From Mangifera indica (Eukaryota; Streptophyta; Magnoliopsida; Sapindales; Anacardiaceae): a stretch of 64,000 nucleotides of DNA. Every line of letters begins with the position of its first letter. The first letter of the stretch is position 1. This document shows positions 47,301-59,547 of this stretch, in pieces. Below the pieces are notes generated by a model. That model was not told the origin of the DNA. It saw only the letters and a program-made list of their open reading frames with translations, and ran no database searches. The position numbers and the translations under genes were made by a program. The DNA lies in contig NC_058146.1 of assembly GCF_011075055.1 (NCBI RefSeq), forward strand, positions 1,302,001-1,366,000. Reading direction: 5' to 3'.

Positions 47301-50300
47301 GGGTATAATTTCTGAGTTTCCATTCCCTTTGTTTATTTGTTTATTTATGCTGTTTATGTGACTGGGAAGTCTTGTTGACAATGAAACAAAAGGCTGTAGG
47401 ATCCCTTAAATATGTTTCAAATTGCACCCACAACTTCCTAGCCAACTACAGTGGTGATGACCAGAGCTTGCCTTCGGGTTATGCCACTGGCTGACTTAAG
47501 TTTTGACTTGACTTCATATTATTTGGTGTGATCCTTTTATGTCTAAGAGCTTTAATACTTTTGTATCTGCAAACTCTATAGACTGCCTTTTGTTCTGTAA
47601 TCTTTTTCCTTGGTATTAAGGTAACTCTAATTTTATGTTTTGATTAATTTCGCTCAGATGTTAAAGACATCCGGGGTATTGGCTTGCAAGTTTCCAAGCT
47701 TGAAAATGCAGACACTAATAAACAAGGTATCTATTGTACTTCATAAATTTGGTTCTTACAAGCAGTACTCTATCCAATTTCATTTATTTTTTATTGTTGC
47801 TTTACCCATTAGTCTTTCCCCACTGCAATTATCTGTTGTTAAATTTTATCAAAATTTATTTGATTCTCAAATTGCTGCTTTAATTTGTTGATTTGAAGGG
47901 ATTGAAAGAAACACTTTGAAATCATGGCTTGCATCTGCGTCAGCTAGTACTGAAGAAAAATGTAATATCAGTAGGATGTCTGAAGGTGGGGCTGATGTGA
48001 TTCAGCATTCTGTCCAAATGGACCTTAACCTGTCCACTGGTCAAGATTCTTTGAACCAGGTTTCAGCTGTACCACCTTTATGCGATCTTGATGTGGGAGT
48101 GATAGAGAATCTTCCTCCAGAACTTTTTGCTGAGCTAAATGGAATTTACGATGGGAAATTATTGGATTTAATTACCAAAAACAGAGATAAAAGTGAAAAT
48201 GTCAGCAGTTATTTCTCTAATCCTCCACACGCGCTTGAAGGTGATCTTATTATGTGGCTTCTAAATCAATGATGTCCTAGCATTAATTAATTTTTACCAT
48301 TTCCTCATGGATATGTCGCTTTTATATATTAAGGTGCTATGAATGAGGGAAAGGGATCTCCATTCTTAGAATTGGTCAACCAAAACAAAGAACCAGTAGC
48401 AATGAAGGTAACTTCTTTTTTATCATTTTGCTTTGCTTCTTAAGGGATAGCTTTCTCTCTCATTTTCTGTCCCTTGGGATTTGTACAATTTGATAAATTG
48501 TTAATTAAATGTTAGGCTGGATTCTTCTTCTGTTGTGGTGCATAAGAACAGATTATCTTTGCATTTGTAATGGAAAATGTCTTCCCTTTGCTATTTTTTC
48601 AGAAAGTTAACAGCTGAATCTGGAATATGTAATTGACAGTATGAAGATTTTGCTTAAATAAAATTCTATTACTTCACTTGCAAATTTATGCCTTTTCTGT
48701 TTATAAAATGTTCTTCATTCTGTGTCATTTAACAACAATTTTCTGCCTATGAGGAGACCCAAAACTGTAGCATTTTTCCCTATGGGGAATAATGCAATAA
48801 AATTCTGTCTCTGGATGCCACTGTATCTAATATGATGACAGTTCTGGCAAAACCAAGATGACTCTAATATCTGATGGGAAACTTGTTCTAATTGTATGAT
48901 ACATTTCTTTCATGGATTGAACAATGCTGTACTGGTGGTTTCTAGTAAGAGTATATTGCGCCTAAGGATGGTCTCAAAATTTGTGTTACTGTGAATCATC
49001 ATGAAATACCAATTAAATTCATGAATGTTATTTGTGTTTGTGAATTTGATGATGGATTCCAAGAAGTACTATATCATCCAAAGCTCATGTTGCAAGAACA
49101 GTGTTGAATTATATAGCCTGAATCAATTAATTTGGCTAATGTTGGAATGCCAGTAATTTGTTTCTTAATACTATTATTTTCTTGCCTTTTCTTTTTATCT
49201 TACCTGATCCAAACTTTTTGGAATTCACAAGCTTGACACTGGATAGAGATTTTGCCACTAAGAATCACATTGCTTTTGCCAAAGATAGTCAACTAAATCC
49301 AGTTTTGACTACATGCATTATAGATTCCTATTTCAGATTTTATCGTTGACAGATGATAGATAATTTTTATTAGGCTGAGCAGTTTGCAGTTGAGGCAGCG
49401 CCAGCAGTGCCTGTTCTGGGAGCAGGATTGTTTAATGAGGCCATACCTGCTTTTGTTCATGATAAAATTGACTTAATGCCTTCATCTCTTAGTCAGATAG
49501 ATACCTCAGTGTTACAACAGTTGCCTGAAACGCTGAGAGCTGATGTACTTGAGCTGCTTCCTGCACACAGACGGCAGGCATTCTCTTCTGGTGATACCTT
49601 GAAAGGTTCAATGGGTACCAAGATTCCTGAGAACCTGGCTGGATCGATTGATGCTGTTGCAAATAATAATCTTTGGGTTGGAAATCCTCCATTGTGGGTT
49701 GAAAAGTTCAAGGTCAGCAATTTCTTGACATTAAACATGCTGGCTGATATGTACTACAAATATGGATCAACTGGGAATTTATCTCAAATACTTCAACATA
49801 CTGTATCTGTAACTGTACATCCTCCATCTGCAAGTTCTAATGGCTGGGATGAAGCTATTGATAACTTCTGTGAGATTCTCAGGCAATATATCAAACTAAA
49901 GATAGAAGTAGACATCGAAGAGATCTATGTTTGTTTTCGTCTTCTAAGAAGGTAATCATGCAAAGCTAGTTTAAAATTTTTCCTTCTCTCTCTCTCTTTC
50001 GCATACATTTGCGACTCCTTCGATTCATTTCTTTAATTTGGATGTGATTGTGGCTGAAATTGGGTATCCAAAAAACTTTAACCTTTATAATCAATGAGTA
50101 ATGAAAGATAATAACCTGTTTGACTCACCAAGTCTTCGATGTTTTGGGCGATTTTTGAGTGAAATGTGATGAAGATTTTCTTGGGGCTAAGTGCCTATGT
50201 TAGACATAAATGTAGCTTATGACTTATTTTCCTTTATTTTATCAATTTAGAGATATTATTTATTTCTTTTTATTTATGTTGTGTACAGTGATTAGTATTT

Positions 50301-51785
50301 TGTTGGTTTTGGTTTGGGCCCTAAGGTACACTGGGATTGATGTGAGAGCACATGGGCCTGATACATTGTCTTCTCTTTGCTCTCTCACATCTCTTTTCTT
50401 TTTCTTCTCTTTCTCATTGTTGCAGTTGTGTATATTTGATTTTGAATTAGCCAAGTTCTAAGTGAATATATGATATATAAGTTTCTATTGCTAAAACTAT
50501 GTACCTAAGTTATTATTTCCAGTCCCCATGTGCATAAGTTTCTATTGTCGATCCTACATCTACATGAAGCAATCTGTGGTATACTCAATTTGCATGCAGT
50601 ATAAATTATAGACTCAAACCTCTGAAACATTAAGTTTGAAGGATGCTTGTGTTTCTCTTGGACTATTCCATTGTTTGATATCTCAAGACATGAGCAGATA
50701 TATGCTCATCACATATGTAAAGGTCAATGATTTTTTTTTAGCCTACAAAAATGTTTGGTAGTTCATTTGGCTTCTATATTTAACATATGGAATCAGGCAA
50801 CCGAGAGAATTACTGTTTGAAGGATCAGTGCCTTCACTACTATCCCTAGTTTTGTCTAAACTTAATGTATGTTGTTTGACTGGTGTGCTAATTTGATATA
50901 TTATTAAATATTGTATGGATTGCAATTGGCATCTCAGTGTAATTCTGTATGTTATCAACATATTTTTTTATGGGAAATATGTTATATCCTTTGGGTTGGT
51001 TTTTCAATATTGCTATCTTTTATCTAGCTTTGATGGATGACACTGATTGGAATCTATATTACTCCAGGATTATGTCAAAGTCAGAATTTTTCTTACAAGC
51101 ATACAACACTGTCATACCTTACCTTCAGGTCAGTATACATTAAAGTAATTTTAACAATTGAAGCCCAAAACATGTTAAAGCCCATAATTAATAAAGATGT
51201 GATCCACATTCCAAGTTTAAAAGGCCCACGATTTCTAGCTGTATATCTAAATTCCATATTTAAATGTCTTGAGCATAAGAGCGTCAATGTACTTGTGGTA
51301 ACAAATACTGTTTCTCACTGGGGCTTTTTATGTATTGTTACCATTAGCTTCTACTTTCTTTTCCTGACTGCTTGAAATGTGGAATAAGGACTTGGTTAGA
51401 TACTTGCTGGTATTTCTCCACAAAATTGTACACAATTTGACAATGCCTATGCTGATCCACTTGTGTGTATGAAGTAGATATATATAAGAGTCCACAATCA
51501 ATAATCTATGTTCTGTCATTGAATTTTTTAGGGAATCTCACATGAAACAATATGTTCTAGGATTATCTGCATTCAATGGTATGGGTTTCTAAGACTACTG
51601 AAGATCATTGTGGAAACTTCAACAGATTTACTTGCTCTTAGAAACTCTTTTCCATTTCATTGAAGTGGATATTATAGTTAATTTTTCAGGGTTTTGCATC
51701 CAACTCATTTATCTTTGAACTGAATCCTATCTTGTAGACTTCTGTTGATCAAATTTATGGAGGAAGTATGCATATAACCTCATGA
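41338..51785 (+). CDS. REV1: DNA repair protein REV1 (Y-family translesion polymerase)
   Basis: Twenty-two exons, all GT..AG and frame-continuous, give 1116 residues (Arabidopsis REV1 about 1105): 41338-41558, 41861-42005, 42188-42303, 42380-42456, 42644-43128, 43387-43527, 43741-43873, 43970-44058, 44152-44202, 44284-44487, 44905-45024, 45734-45826, 46159-46218, 46316-46402, 46570-46653, 46744-46816, 47658-47726, 47899-48240, 48334-48407, 49374-49951, 51068-51128, 51738-51785. Residues about 105-188 form the BRCT domain (IFQGISIFVDGFTVP...VVKPGWVLDSI). The deoxycytidyl transferase core has catalytic D394/D396 (VDMDCFFVS) and D491/E492 (SCDEAFLD). A helix-hairpin-helix (ALPGIGHVLEEKL), little finger, two ubiquitin-binding motifs (VIENLPPELF, VLQQLPETLR) and the C-terminal partner-binding domain follow. 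It is a nuclear protein that bypasses abasic and bulky lesions with Pol zeta. The last exon codes only 15 residues. Confidence 0.96.
45341..45565 (+). mobile_element. tRNA-derived SINE-like insert in a REV1 intron
   Basis: Within the intron between exons 11 and 12, ccaagggatagtttgagttg resembles a pol III A box, and catgagttcaaaac some 40 bases on resembles a B box (GGTTCGANNC type). The body continues through a gggttagtcagtcactggat block and ends before a (TA)n tract near 45562-45580. It is GC-richer than its surroundings. I found no clear target duplication. Confidence 0.4.
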
Positions 51786-53538
51786 GTAGTGCCTCTAACC
51801 ATGGAACTTGTAGTACATGCATGCCGACTTCTCCATCAAAGGTGTGCAGTCTTCAATTTATAGGAGAGATTGCAGTCTTGCCTTGATTCTCATCTGTACC
51901 AGTAAGTTCAAATTTTAATATGTTCTCTAGTTGATCTAGTATACTTACAAAATATTAAGTAATCCGTCTTCTAAATTCTTTTAACTATTTTTCGCCGAAT
52001 TCCTTATCTTGTCTAATATGGTGTTATTACAGGTACCTTGAAAATGCACTGGTTTCTGGTTCCATTGTTGTCTTCAGACTACTATTAGATTGTGGAAGCC
52101 TGGATAAAGTATGCAACTTCATGGAGGCTTTTCTTTTAATTTGATCCATTTATTTCTTTGGACAATGTTCTCATCGATATTTTTCTTTCTAATTGGATGA
52201 TTGAACTAAATAAGAGTTGCAACCAAGTATGCAGGTTAGTGGTCAAGTGGTTATACTGTTAACTTACTAGAGGCTTCTTTATTTTATTGTCTTGCAGAAC
52301 CATTGGAAAGACTTCTTTGATAGGGTGCTTGAACCGGTCTCCTGGATTTGTTCCTGATCTTATTGGTGATTATCTCGTGTCTTGAATCTTATTTTGTCAT
52401 CAAAATCAGACTCATGTCTGGAATCTTATTTTGTCAACAAAATCAGACTCATGTTTGGAATCTTAGTGAAGTGGTTCAAAGCCGTAGGCACAGATTACAT
52501 AAGGGTGCACCAGTACTCCGTCTTATCCTCATCTACACTTAAACTTATCACTTACAAAGTGCAGTCTTATAATTTTTATAAATCAGTTGGTCTTGGTGTA
52601 ATTTCCATGTTGGTTCAGACAGGCCTGGGGGCAGTGAGCCAACGACTGTAAAAAAAGCTACTTGAAGGTACATCTCAAATTTGCCAGCCGGCCCCAAACT
52701 GTATTTGCATTTTGTTTGTGTTTTGGCATTATGAACAAAATAATGCTTTTAATGTCAACACATTTTTTTTTTTTAAATATTTGCAGTTGTCTGATGTAAA
52801 TTGGGGAAACATAATGTAGGGGGTTTTAGATTGATTCAGACAATTTTGTGCTATATAGATGTGTTTGTACCATCTTTGGATTTCAGTAAGAAAATATTTC
52901 GTTCATAGACATTAGAATTGACAGAATGAAGATTAATCTAACTTGTCGCCCCATTATTTTGTGATTGTCATAGTTTTGATAATTTACAATCATTTTGTTC
53001 ACTTTTTTCTTAGAAGTAGACGGTGGCATGTTGTTTATATGTGAACTGCTTCTATACTGGCGGGCTCCTCGGTCAAATGGTGCCAGAAATGTGAACATTC
53101 TTCTGATATAACATGCTCCGCCTCATTTGGGATTAGACATTTTCATCATTTGAGCCTGCACGAGAATGAAGAATGGACTCATTCAACCCATGTTTTATTA
53201 TTTTGCATGGATACCTGTTTTCCCCACTCTTGTGAAGTGATGATCCTATCACGTGGCCGCTGGAATTTCTTGATAGGTAAAGTTTCCTTCCCAGAAAATT
53301 TATATCATTTTGATGGTCAAGCATTGGAATTTGAATGCATCTCAGCCTCCTTCAAGATTAGCATAGTCAGACCATGGCCTTTTCGTTTTCAACTCTGTGT
53401 ATATTTATTTTATTTGTCTATGTTTCTTAGTTAAATTTTCAACTCCAAGTTCAAACATCTCCAACTCAGGATTCCTCCTCTGCCAACTCGCCCAACAAAA
53501 CACAAGTCAGAGAGCAATTTTTTAATGAATACTTGTTT
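51786..53538. other. REV1 3' region and spacer
   Basis: Exon-like pieces after acceptors at about 52033 (gttattacag) and 52297 (gtcttgcag) have no open frame and may be 3'-UTR exons of REV1. No separate gene was recognised up to the peptide gene promoter. Confidence 0.4.
52384..52465. repeat. 37-bp tandem duplication
   Basis: The unit gaatcttattttgtcatcaa...ctcatgtctg occurs at 52384-52420 and again, with two differences, at 52421-52457, followed by eight bases of a third unit. Confidence 0.85.
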
Positions 53539-53635
53539 CACCATCTTTATTTATGTGTTGAAGAATTTCCTCTCAGAATCCAAACACGCTGCCTAGATTT
53601 CAGAACTCAGCATTAGTTTAGAGGGAGAGAGAAAT

Positions 53636-53839
53636 ATGAGTTCTCATTTTATTGTATCGCTATTCAATGCAATTTCCATCTACATCTTCGTCCTTCTGCT
53701 CACTTATTGTTCACATGTCGAGGGCTCGAGGCCTTTGAAAGACTATTATCATGATCCATCTTCCTTTCCTTCATTGAAGGGTTTCACTCCTCTAAGCAAA
53801 GCTAATTCTGGGCCGAGCCGTCGTGGTCGTGGTCACTGA
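53636..53839 (+). CDS. Precursor of a PIP/PIPL-type secreted signalling peptide
   Basis: A 67-codon intronless gene. Residues 1 to about 30 are a signal peptide (SIYIFVLLLTYCSHVEG), followed by a short variable region and a C-terminal SGPSRRGRGH. The SGPSxxGxGH ending is the signature of PAMP-induced secreted peptides (PIP and PIP-like), which are secreted, trimmed to a short C-terminal peptide and sensed by leucine-rich receptor kinases such as RLK7 in immunity and root development. SGPS lies at residues 58-61. Length and layout agree with the family. The active peptide would come from the last 11-13 residues. It is the intact member of a tandem pair. IDA and CEP peptides have different endings and are less likely. 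Confidence 0.85.
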   Translation: MSSHFIVSLFNAISIYIFVLLLTYCSHVEGSRPLKDYYHDPSSFPSLKGFTPLSKANSGPSRRGRGH

Positions 53840-54118
53840 AGGGAGCTGTTTAATCCTTCCCTCCGTTACTTGAAAAGCTTTGTTTTTTCGCTTCCATTGA
53901 TTTCTTTATCTGTTCATTTTGTGTGAATGGTTCTTAAAATATATACGTCAATGAAACCATGAAATATTTTCCTTTGATTTGTGTCAATGTTTGCCCAAAA
54001 TTTTCTTCATATAGTTTTATCACCATCTTTATTTATGTGTTGAAGAATTTCCTCTCAGAATCCAAACACCCCACCTAGATTTCAGAACTCAGCATTAGTT
54101 TAAGAGGGAGAGAGAAAT

Positions 54119-54322
54119 ATGAGGTCTCATTTTATTGTATCGCTATTCAGTGCAATTTCCATCTTCATCTTCTTCCGTATGCTCACTTATTGTTCACATG
54201 TCGAGGGCTCGAGGCCTTTGAAAGACTATTAGCGTGATCCATCTTCCTTTCCTACATTGAAGGGTTTCACTCCTCTCAGCAAAGCTTATTCTGGGCCGAG
54301 CCGTCGTGGTCGTGGTCACTGA
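54119..54322 (+). pseudogene. Second PIP-type peptide gene, nonsense at codon 38
   Basis: The tandem copy keeps the ATG (54119), a signal-peptide-like start and the same SGPSRRGRGH ending before TGA at 54322, with no frameshift. Codon 38, a Tyr codon TAT in the first gene, is TAG here (54230-54232), so translation stops before the active peptide. Other differences are a few substitutions such as N11 to S and S46 to T. The intact C-terminus shows that the stop is recent. Confidence 0.88.
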
Positions 54323-54908
54323 AGGGAGCTGTTTAATCCTTCCCTCCGTTACTTGAAAAGCTTTGTTTTTTCGCTTCCATTGATTTCTTTATCTGTTCAT
54401 TTTGTGTTAATGGTTCTTAAAATATATACGTCAATGAAACCATGAAACATTTTCCTTTGATTTGTGTCAATGTTAGCCCAAAATTTTCTTGAGAATAGTT
54501 TTATCAACTATTGTTAAAAAGGCATACCAACCACGGTCTTTAGTGCATACCTCGTTTACCTTAAGTATTTTCGTTACTTACAAGAACTGTAATTAAGCTC
54601 ATTATACAATTCAAGCTCCAAACTAATTTGGCTTTATGTATACGGCGTTATTTTCTCAGCCATAGATAAATATGTATAGTATTTCATGTTAGTATTTCAT
54701 GCACGTACGTATGTGATCTACCGCTCTCAAGCACAACACAACCCCCTACAAATTTTCTAAATTAACAGTCAATTGTTCTACCCGTCCAAGGTTTGCGGAA
54801 ATAATAAATTACCCCCTGAATTCTTAAACTAAAATTTTAACCCAAAGTATGACTTTGTTAAAGGAGAAAAGATTTTGACATAGCGTTAGGTAGGCAACTT
54901 ATAATATT

Positions 54909-55250
54909 ATTTATGTTATAAACAGTCCAAACGATATTGTCCGTTTTGGGTTTCAGGCATATACGGCTTTAAAATGTGTCATTTGAGTTAAGGGTTTATG
55001 AACCTTGTTTATATACAAACTCAGTAGACAAAACAGGAGCGATGTGAGACTTTAGGTCACAACACACCCCTCAATCGCTATCGTGCTGATAACGTATTAT
55101 AAATAGCCCGAACGATATTATCCATTTTGGGCTTCACGCCCGCACGACTTTAAAATGCGTCATTCGAGTTAAGGGCTTCTGGTCCCTACTTATATACAAG
55201 CTCAGTAAACAGAACAGAAGCGATGTGAGACTTCAGGTCATAACAATTTA
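54909..55250 (-). mobile_element. TRIM (terminal-repeat retrotransposon in miniature), complete
   Basis: Two 151-bp direct terminal repeats, 54914-55064 and 55095-55245, flank only 30 bases, and the whole lies between identical 5-bp duplications, attta at 54909-54913 and 55246-55250. The repeats begin tgttataaacag/tattataaatag and end gtcacaaca/gtcataaca. On the minus strand the spacer starts cgttatcagcacga, placed where a primer-binding site belongs, and ends with the purine-rich ttgaggggtg, a polypurine-tract-like stretch. By eye the two repeats are about four-fifths identical, mostly transitions, so the insertion is old. There is no coding capacity. Confidence 0.88.
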
Positions 55251-56930
55251 TAATTATTTTTCTACTTTTCATTGTCCTTGAAAGTTGTTGCTCTTGATTT
55301 AGTTGAATTTGAAATGACTTATTCTGGCCAAGTTGTTATCTTGTTGGATCTCACTTTGTTTTTTAAGCAATTCAAATTTAAACATTCTAATCGATTCTAG
55401 CCCAATTTGAATGTGAATTCGATTCATTCAATGTGACCTTATTAAGGGCATTTCACTAGTCATAATCACATGAAGTTCTACATGTAGCCATATAGGTTTG
55501 AAATTTTCATAACGCACATACTAGCTACTATCTTGAAACTTTTAAAGTTTTTGGAGAACGTCTATAGTTAAAGATCAAGAAATGAAAAAAAAATGATTTC
55601 CATGTGTAACTCAAATTGAGTTGCTTACATTACAGCACACCTTAATGGACAAGAGGGGTGCATTTCACACGTGAACCGACTAACATTTTTGTCAGTCTTA
55701 TCATCTCATGTCTTAAGAAAATTTTGAATATTATATTTTGTAAATTAGCAATGTTATATATACATAGTTTTTTAGTATATAATTAGTGTAATTATATAAT
55801 TGAGTATTATTTTATCTGTAATATAAAATAATTGAATTATATTATGATATATTATTATTAATACACAAATAAATTTAAGATATGATCTTGAATCATTATT
55901 AATAATTGTGTCATTATATAATGCCATGAATATGAACTTGAATCATGATAAGTAATTGTGTCATTATAAGGTGGTATGAATTTGAGCTTTAAACTTGAAT
56001 TAAATTATTTTTTATTTGAATCAAATTTCAGATTATTTAATTTTGGCTCATCGAATTCAAGTAAAGTCATTTTTCACTTAAACTAAACTTGAACAAAGAC
56101 TGTTCAAATTTGATTCGGTTTATATCTATTTCTATTTTCTAATAGAGACAACAAAATATGAATATATCCATTTTTTTTTAAATTGTAAGAGGTGAATTTT
56201 TTTTTTTTTTTAAATTGAAGTGAATGGACTCACAGATATTGAATCAACCCAATTTTCAGATTTTTCTTGAAAATGTGGACAAGAAGTGGTGTCTCCGTCT
56301 TTAGTATATTTTAGATTATCATCTTCTAATGGTTACATCGAACAGAGAAGCATATCGGTGAATATTCGACATAATATTGAGTTCTAAATGAAATAAATTT
56401 CACGAAACAGATAAAAATATCCAGAGATATCTGGATTACTTGATCAATATTGAAGCAACTATCACATCAAAGAAAAATCGTGGTTGATTTTTATGTTGAC
56501 ATGTCTTATTGATCATTACAAAATTATGGAAACTGCCATGCATCTTCTTATCCAATGTAAACATGGGACAATTTGCCGATAGGGTTTTGTAAGGAATTAA
56601 TATTATATGAATAATATTACGTGTATCTAATTTTAAATATTTAGATAATATAATATTATATAATTGAATATTATTTTAAATTTAATTTAAAATAACTCAA
56701 TCACATAATAATATATATTTTAAATATATAATTAAATATTTAAAACTGAATATATATAATATTATTACAACATTAGAAAACATACAGTTGGCTGAGAATT
56801 TTCATGGCTCAAAACTGGAAGACATTTCAAATTGAAAAGCCTTGTACGCAATTTCCTTTGTTTTAGAGAGAATAATGAAAGCTTTTCTTTAAGGTAATAA
56901 TTAATTGACAGCAACTTAAAATTTTCATAA
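55251..56930. other. Intergenic AT-rich DNA with small palindromic repeats
   Basis: Positions 55300-56130 contain gaattcgattcattc/tgaatttgagcttt words of the degenerate family. Positions 55755-55860 and about 56615-56765 are AT-rich hairpin-like stretches (taatattacgtgtatctaat and similar) resembling MITE remnants. No gene was recognised. Confidence 0.45.
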
Positions 56931-59385
56931 TCGCTAATCTTAGTGATAAGCAAATTAATAATTGGTAATCAACTTAAAAATTCAAATTAAATACAGACAT
57001 TTAACAGTCAAGAGAAGACTCCATGTCAATGTGGACGCCAAGAGTCCCAACCGCGTAGGTCACTTATTGTTTCTTGTTAGAAGAATACAGACTTTGATTT
57101 GAACCAACCGGTAATTGCGGACATCATTTATTTTAGGGTTTGATTTTTCAAAGAGGAAGTGAATCCTGGTTCATTGAATGGAGGTTTGTTTGGTTCTTAG
57201 AAATAACTAAGTTTCGTTGACGTGTCACGATCTTGGGTGTCACATAAATGATAATCGAATTTGGACATTGAGAACCTCTTATGTTTTTTCAAGACTTCAG
57301 ATAACTATGAATACATTATTAAATTGAGGTTCTTCGATTGAGATATTATCTATTTCATGACCACAGTCCAAGGCAACACAATTCGAAAGTTCTTTCTTCT
57401 TATCCATGTACTCAATCCTCATTGGTTGATAATGACTCTAAGTATGAAACATTAATAAGATCATCATAAACAACATCAATATTGATGCTATCCTTCTCAA
57501 ACGGATTATAAACTTTAATATTGGCTCTTATGGGAAAATTTTATTGTTTCCCTTGCAAAGTATTAGAAAAGACTTTACTCATGTTTATTTATTATCTCAG
57601 TATACAAGTTATTAGAATTATCAAATTTATGTAGGGATGAATTTGAGTTGAACTAGCTTAAATTCAAATTTATGTTTGATTTGAATAAGTCAAACTCAAA
57701 TTAAAGCCTCTGGTTTAGTAGTTTGATTTTGTTTTTCTAATAACAATATTGTTAACCCATTTAATAATATTATTCACTCCTCCATTAACATTATTTATCC
57801 CTTCGGAAATATTGTTTATGCAATCCTTTGATAACAATATTTACTATTTCAAATGAGTTTGAATTAAGCATTACGTATTCAAACCGAGTTCGAATTAACC
57901 TTTTTTTGGGCTTGGCTAGCGCCAATCCATTTGCTCTTTTTTCCTATAATATTATCTCTTTTTCTTTCAATACAACAGTCCAAAAATATTGGCCATAATT
58001 ACTGAATTTAAGGATTTTTTTTTTTGTTTGAATACTTCTTTTTTTTTTTTAGAGATATTGGATATGAGATTGTGACATAATGAAATTGCTGTCAAGTTTT
58101 TTAGATTTTTGAAAAAAAAAAAAGATAAAATAAAATAATATTTAATTAATTAATTTAACTATATTAATCTAATATATATCTCATACGAATATGATTATTT
58201 TAATTAATAACCATTATTTTCTTCCTCTTTCGTTAGCTGTTTTGTCTGTTGATATTAAATATAGACCGTGTTTGGACATTTTCAGTGACTTGGTCATAGC
58301 TTGCAAATTGAAGCAGAATTTAAGAAACTTGTAGGAAGGCCGACTCCAAGTAAAAGTCAATTAACCTTTTTTTTTTATTTTCTCTTTAATTTTAATGAAA
58401 AAATTATGTATAAAATTTTTTATACCATATATAAAATATTACACCATATCGTATAACGCATCTTTGAAAAAAAATAATTACAAATTAGTATCTTTTTAAA
58501 TTCTAAAATGTTTTAAAGAAATTTTCAAATCACTTTATTATTTTTTTCAAAATATCTATAAGTTTGTATAATAATATATATTATATTATATTATATTATA
58601 CATATAGTATTATATAATATATTTATTATTTTATATAATTTTAATATATTTTAAAAATTTAAATTATTTTTTATTTGTGGTACTTATCTGATTGGTATGA
58701 AAAGAACAATGGGTACATTGACTAGGATAAATTGACCTCTTATCTAGAAGTTAGATTGTTTGGACTAGAGATGGTAATTTCAATCTGATTTTAGAGGTCT
58801 CGATCCTAACGAAGCAGAGATGTTTTGATAGAAACAGATAAATAGACAAGGATAAAGATAAAAAAAATCTTTGTAATCAGGGATAAATCAAGAACGGTGA
58901 TACATATGTCTTCACCCCACACTGCCCTGCCCCGCCCCGTCCTGTCCTTTTATATTAATATATTTACTTAAAATACTAATATATTTTTATTATTTTAAAT
59001 TATTTATGTTTCTCAAATTTCTTTAGATTTTTATTGTGTATATTAAAATAGTTAATATATTATATTTATGATATTTGAAATAATATGTTGATTTTAATTT
59101 TACTTAATTTTATTATTTAATATATTTATGTTATATTTAGAGGCTATAAAAAGGATATTTTTCTTTGTAGGGGATTTTTTCTCATTAGAATAAGAAGAAA
59201 ATTTTTTTTCACAGAAAAGAGACAAGATTATTTTTATTTCTGTAATAAATACAAAAATTAATATCTCTTACGAAGACAAGTGCCTCTTCTCCTCGTCTTC
59301 CCTAGTTTGAACGGCAGGAAAATAAATGAAAAAAAAAAAATCTCTTTTAAGTCATTGTTAAACCTAACCTTCTTTACTAGTCTTC
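56931..59385 (+). repeat. Segmental duplication, copy A (upstream of the protease gene)
   Basis: From tcgctaatcttagtgataag this region matches 60423 onward at an offset of about 3.49 kb. Landmarks in the same order are gacgccaagagtcccaaccg, tttattttagggtttgattt, the degenerate gaatttgagttgaac repeats, aggccgactccaagt and gaacaatgggtacattgac, and then tgtttggac. The match resumes after a transposon at 59305 (ggcaggaaaataaatg). Confidence 0.85.
58766..59304. mobile_element. Non-autonomous hAT element with matching target duplication and empty site
   Basis: The 539-bp insert begins tagagatggtaatttcaatc and ends cctcgtcttcccta, whose reverse complement is tagggaagacgagg. It is flanked by gtttggac (58758-58765) and gtttgaac (59305-59312), matching at seven of eight positions. 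Copy B has the uninterrupted site tgtttggaccacaggaaaat near 62103. The interior carries an odd run of c-rich gccctgccccgccccgtcctg. No transposase was seen. Confidence 0.82.
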
Positions 59386-59463
59386 ATGGGCCCTAATTTA
59401 ATACGCAATTACTTTGCAGTTTTTTTATCCCCTTATTTTACCCTCTTACTGATTTCCAAACTC

Positions 59464-59470
59464 TATATAA
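59464..59470 (+). promoter_or_regulatory. TATA box of the basic secretory protease gene
   Basis: The motif tatataa lies 84 bases before the ATG at 59548, giving a leader of about 50 bases. It decides the start: an in-frame ATG at 59386 lies upstream of it and so is not in the transcript. Confidence 0.75.
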
Positions 59471-59547
59471 ACCCTCACAACCACCGAACAATTTCTCGCA
59501 CAAAAATACAAACAAAGATAGCAAGACCAGCAAACCTTATATACCCC

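Larger units (their letters stand above)
53539..54510 (+). repeat. Tandem duplication of a 482-bp peptide-gene unit
   Basis: Copy 1 (53539-54020) and copy 2 (54021-about 54510) match closely from caccatctttatttatgtg through the whole gene and 3' flank to the gcccaaaattttcttc segment, at an offset of 482 bases. The high similarity even outside the coding part points to a recent event. Confidence 0.92.

Noticed and set aside
54914..55245. Plain tandem repeat explanation for the two 151-bp units
   Set aside because: Exact 5-bp flanking duplications and primer- and purine-tract-like words in the 30-bp spacer fit a TRIM element better.
59386..59547. N-terminal extension of the protease from an upstream in-frame ATG
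   Set aside because: The TATA box at 59464 lies within it, and the signal peptide begins at the ATG at 59548.
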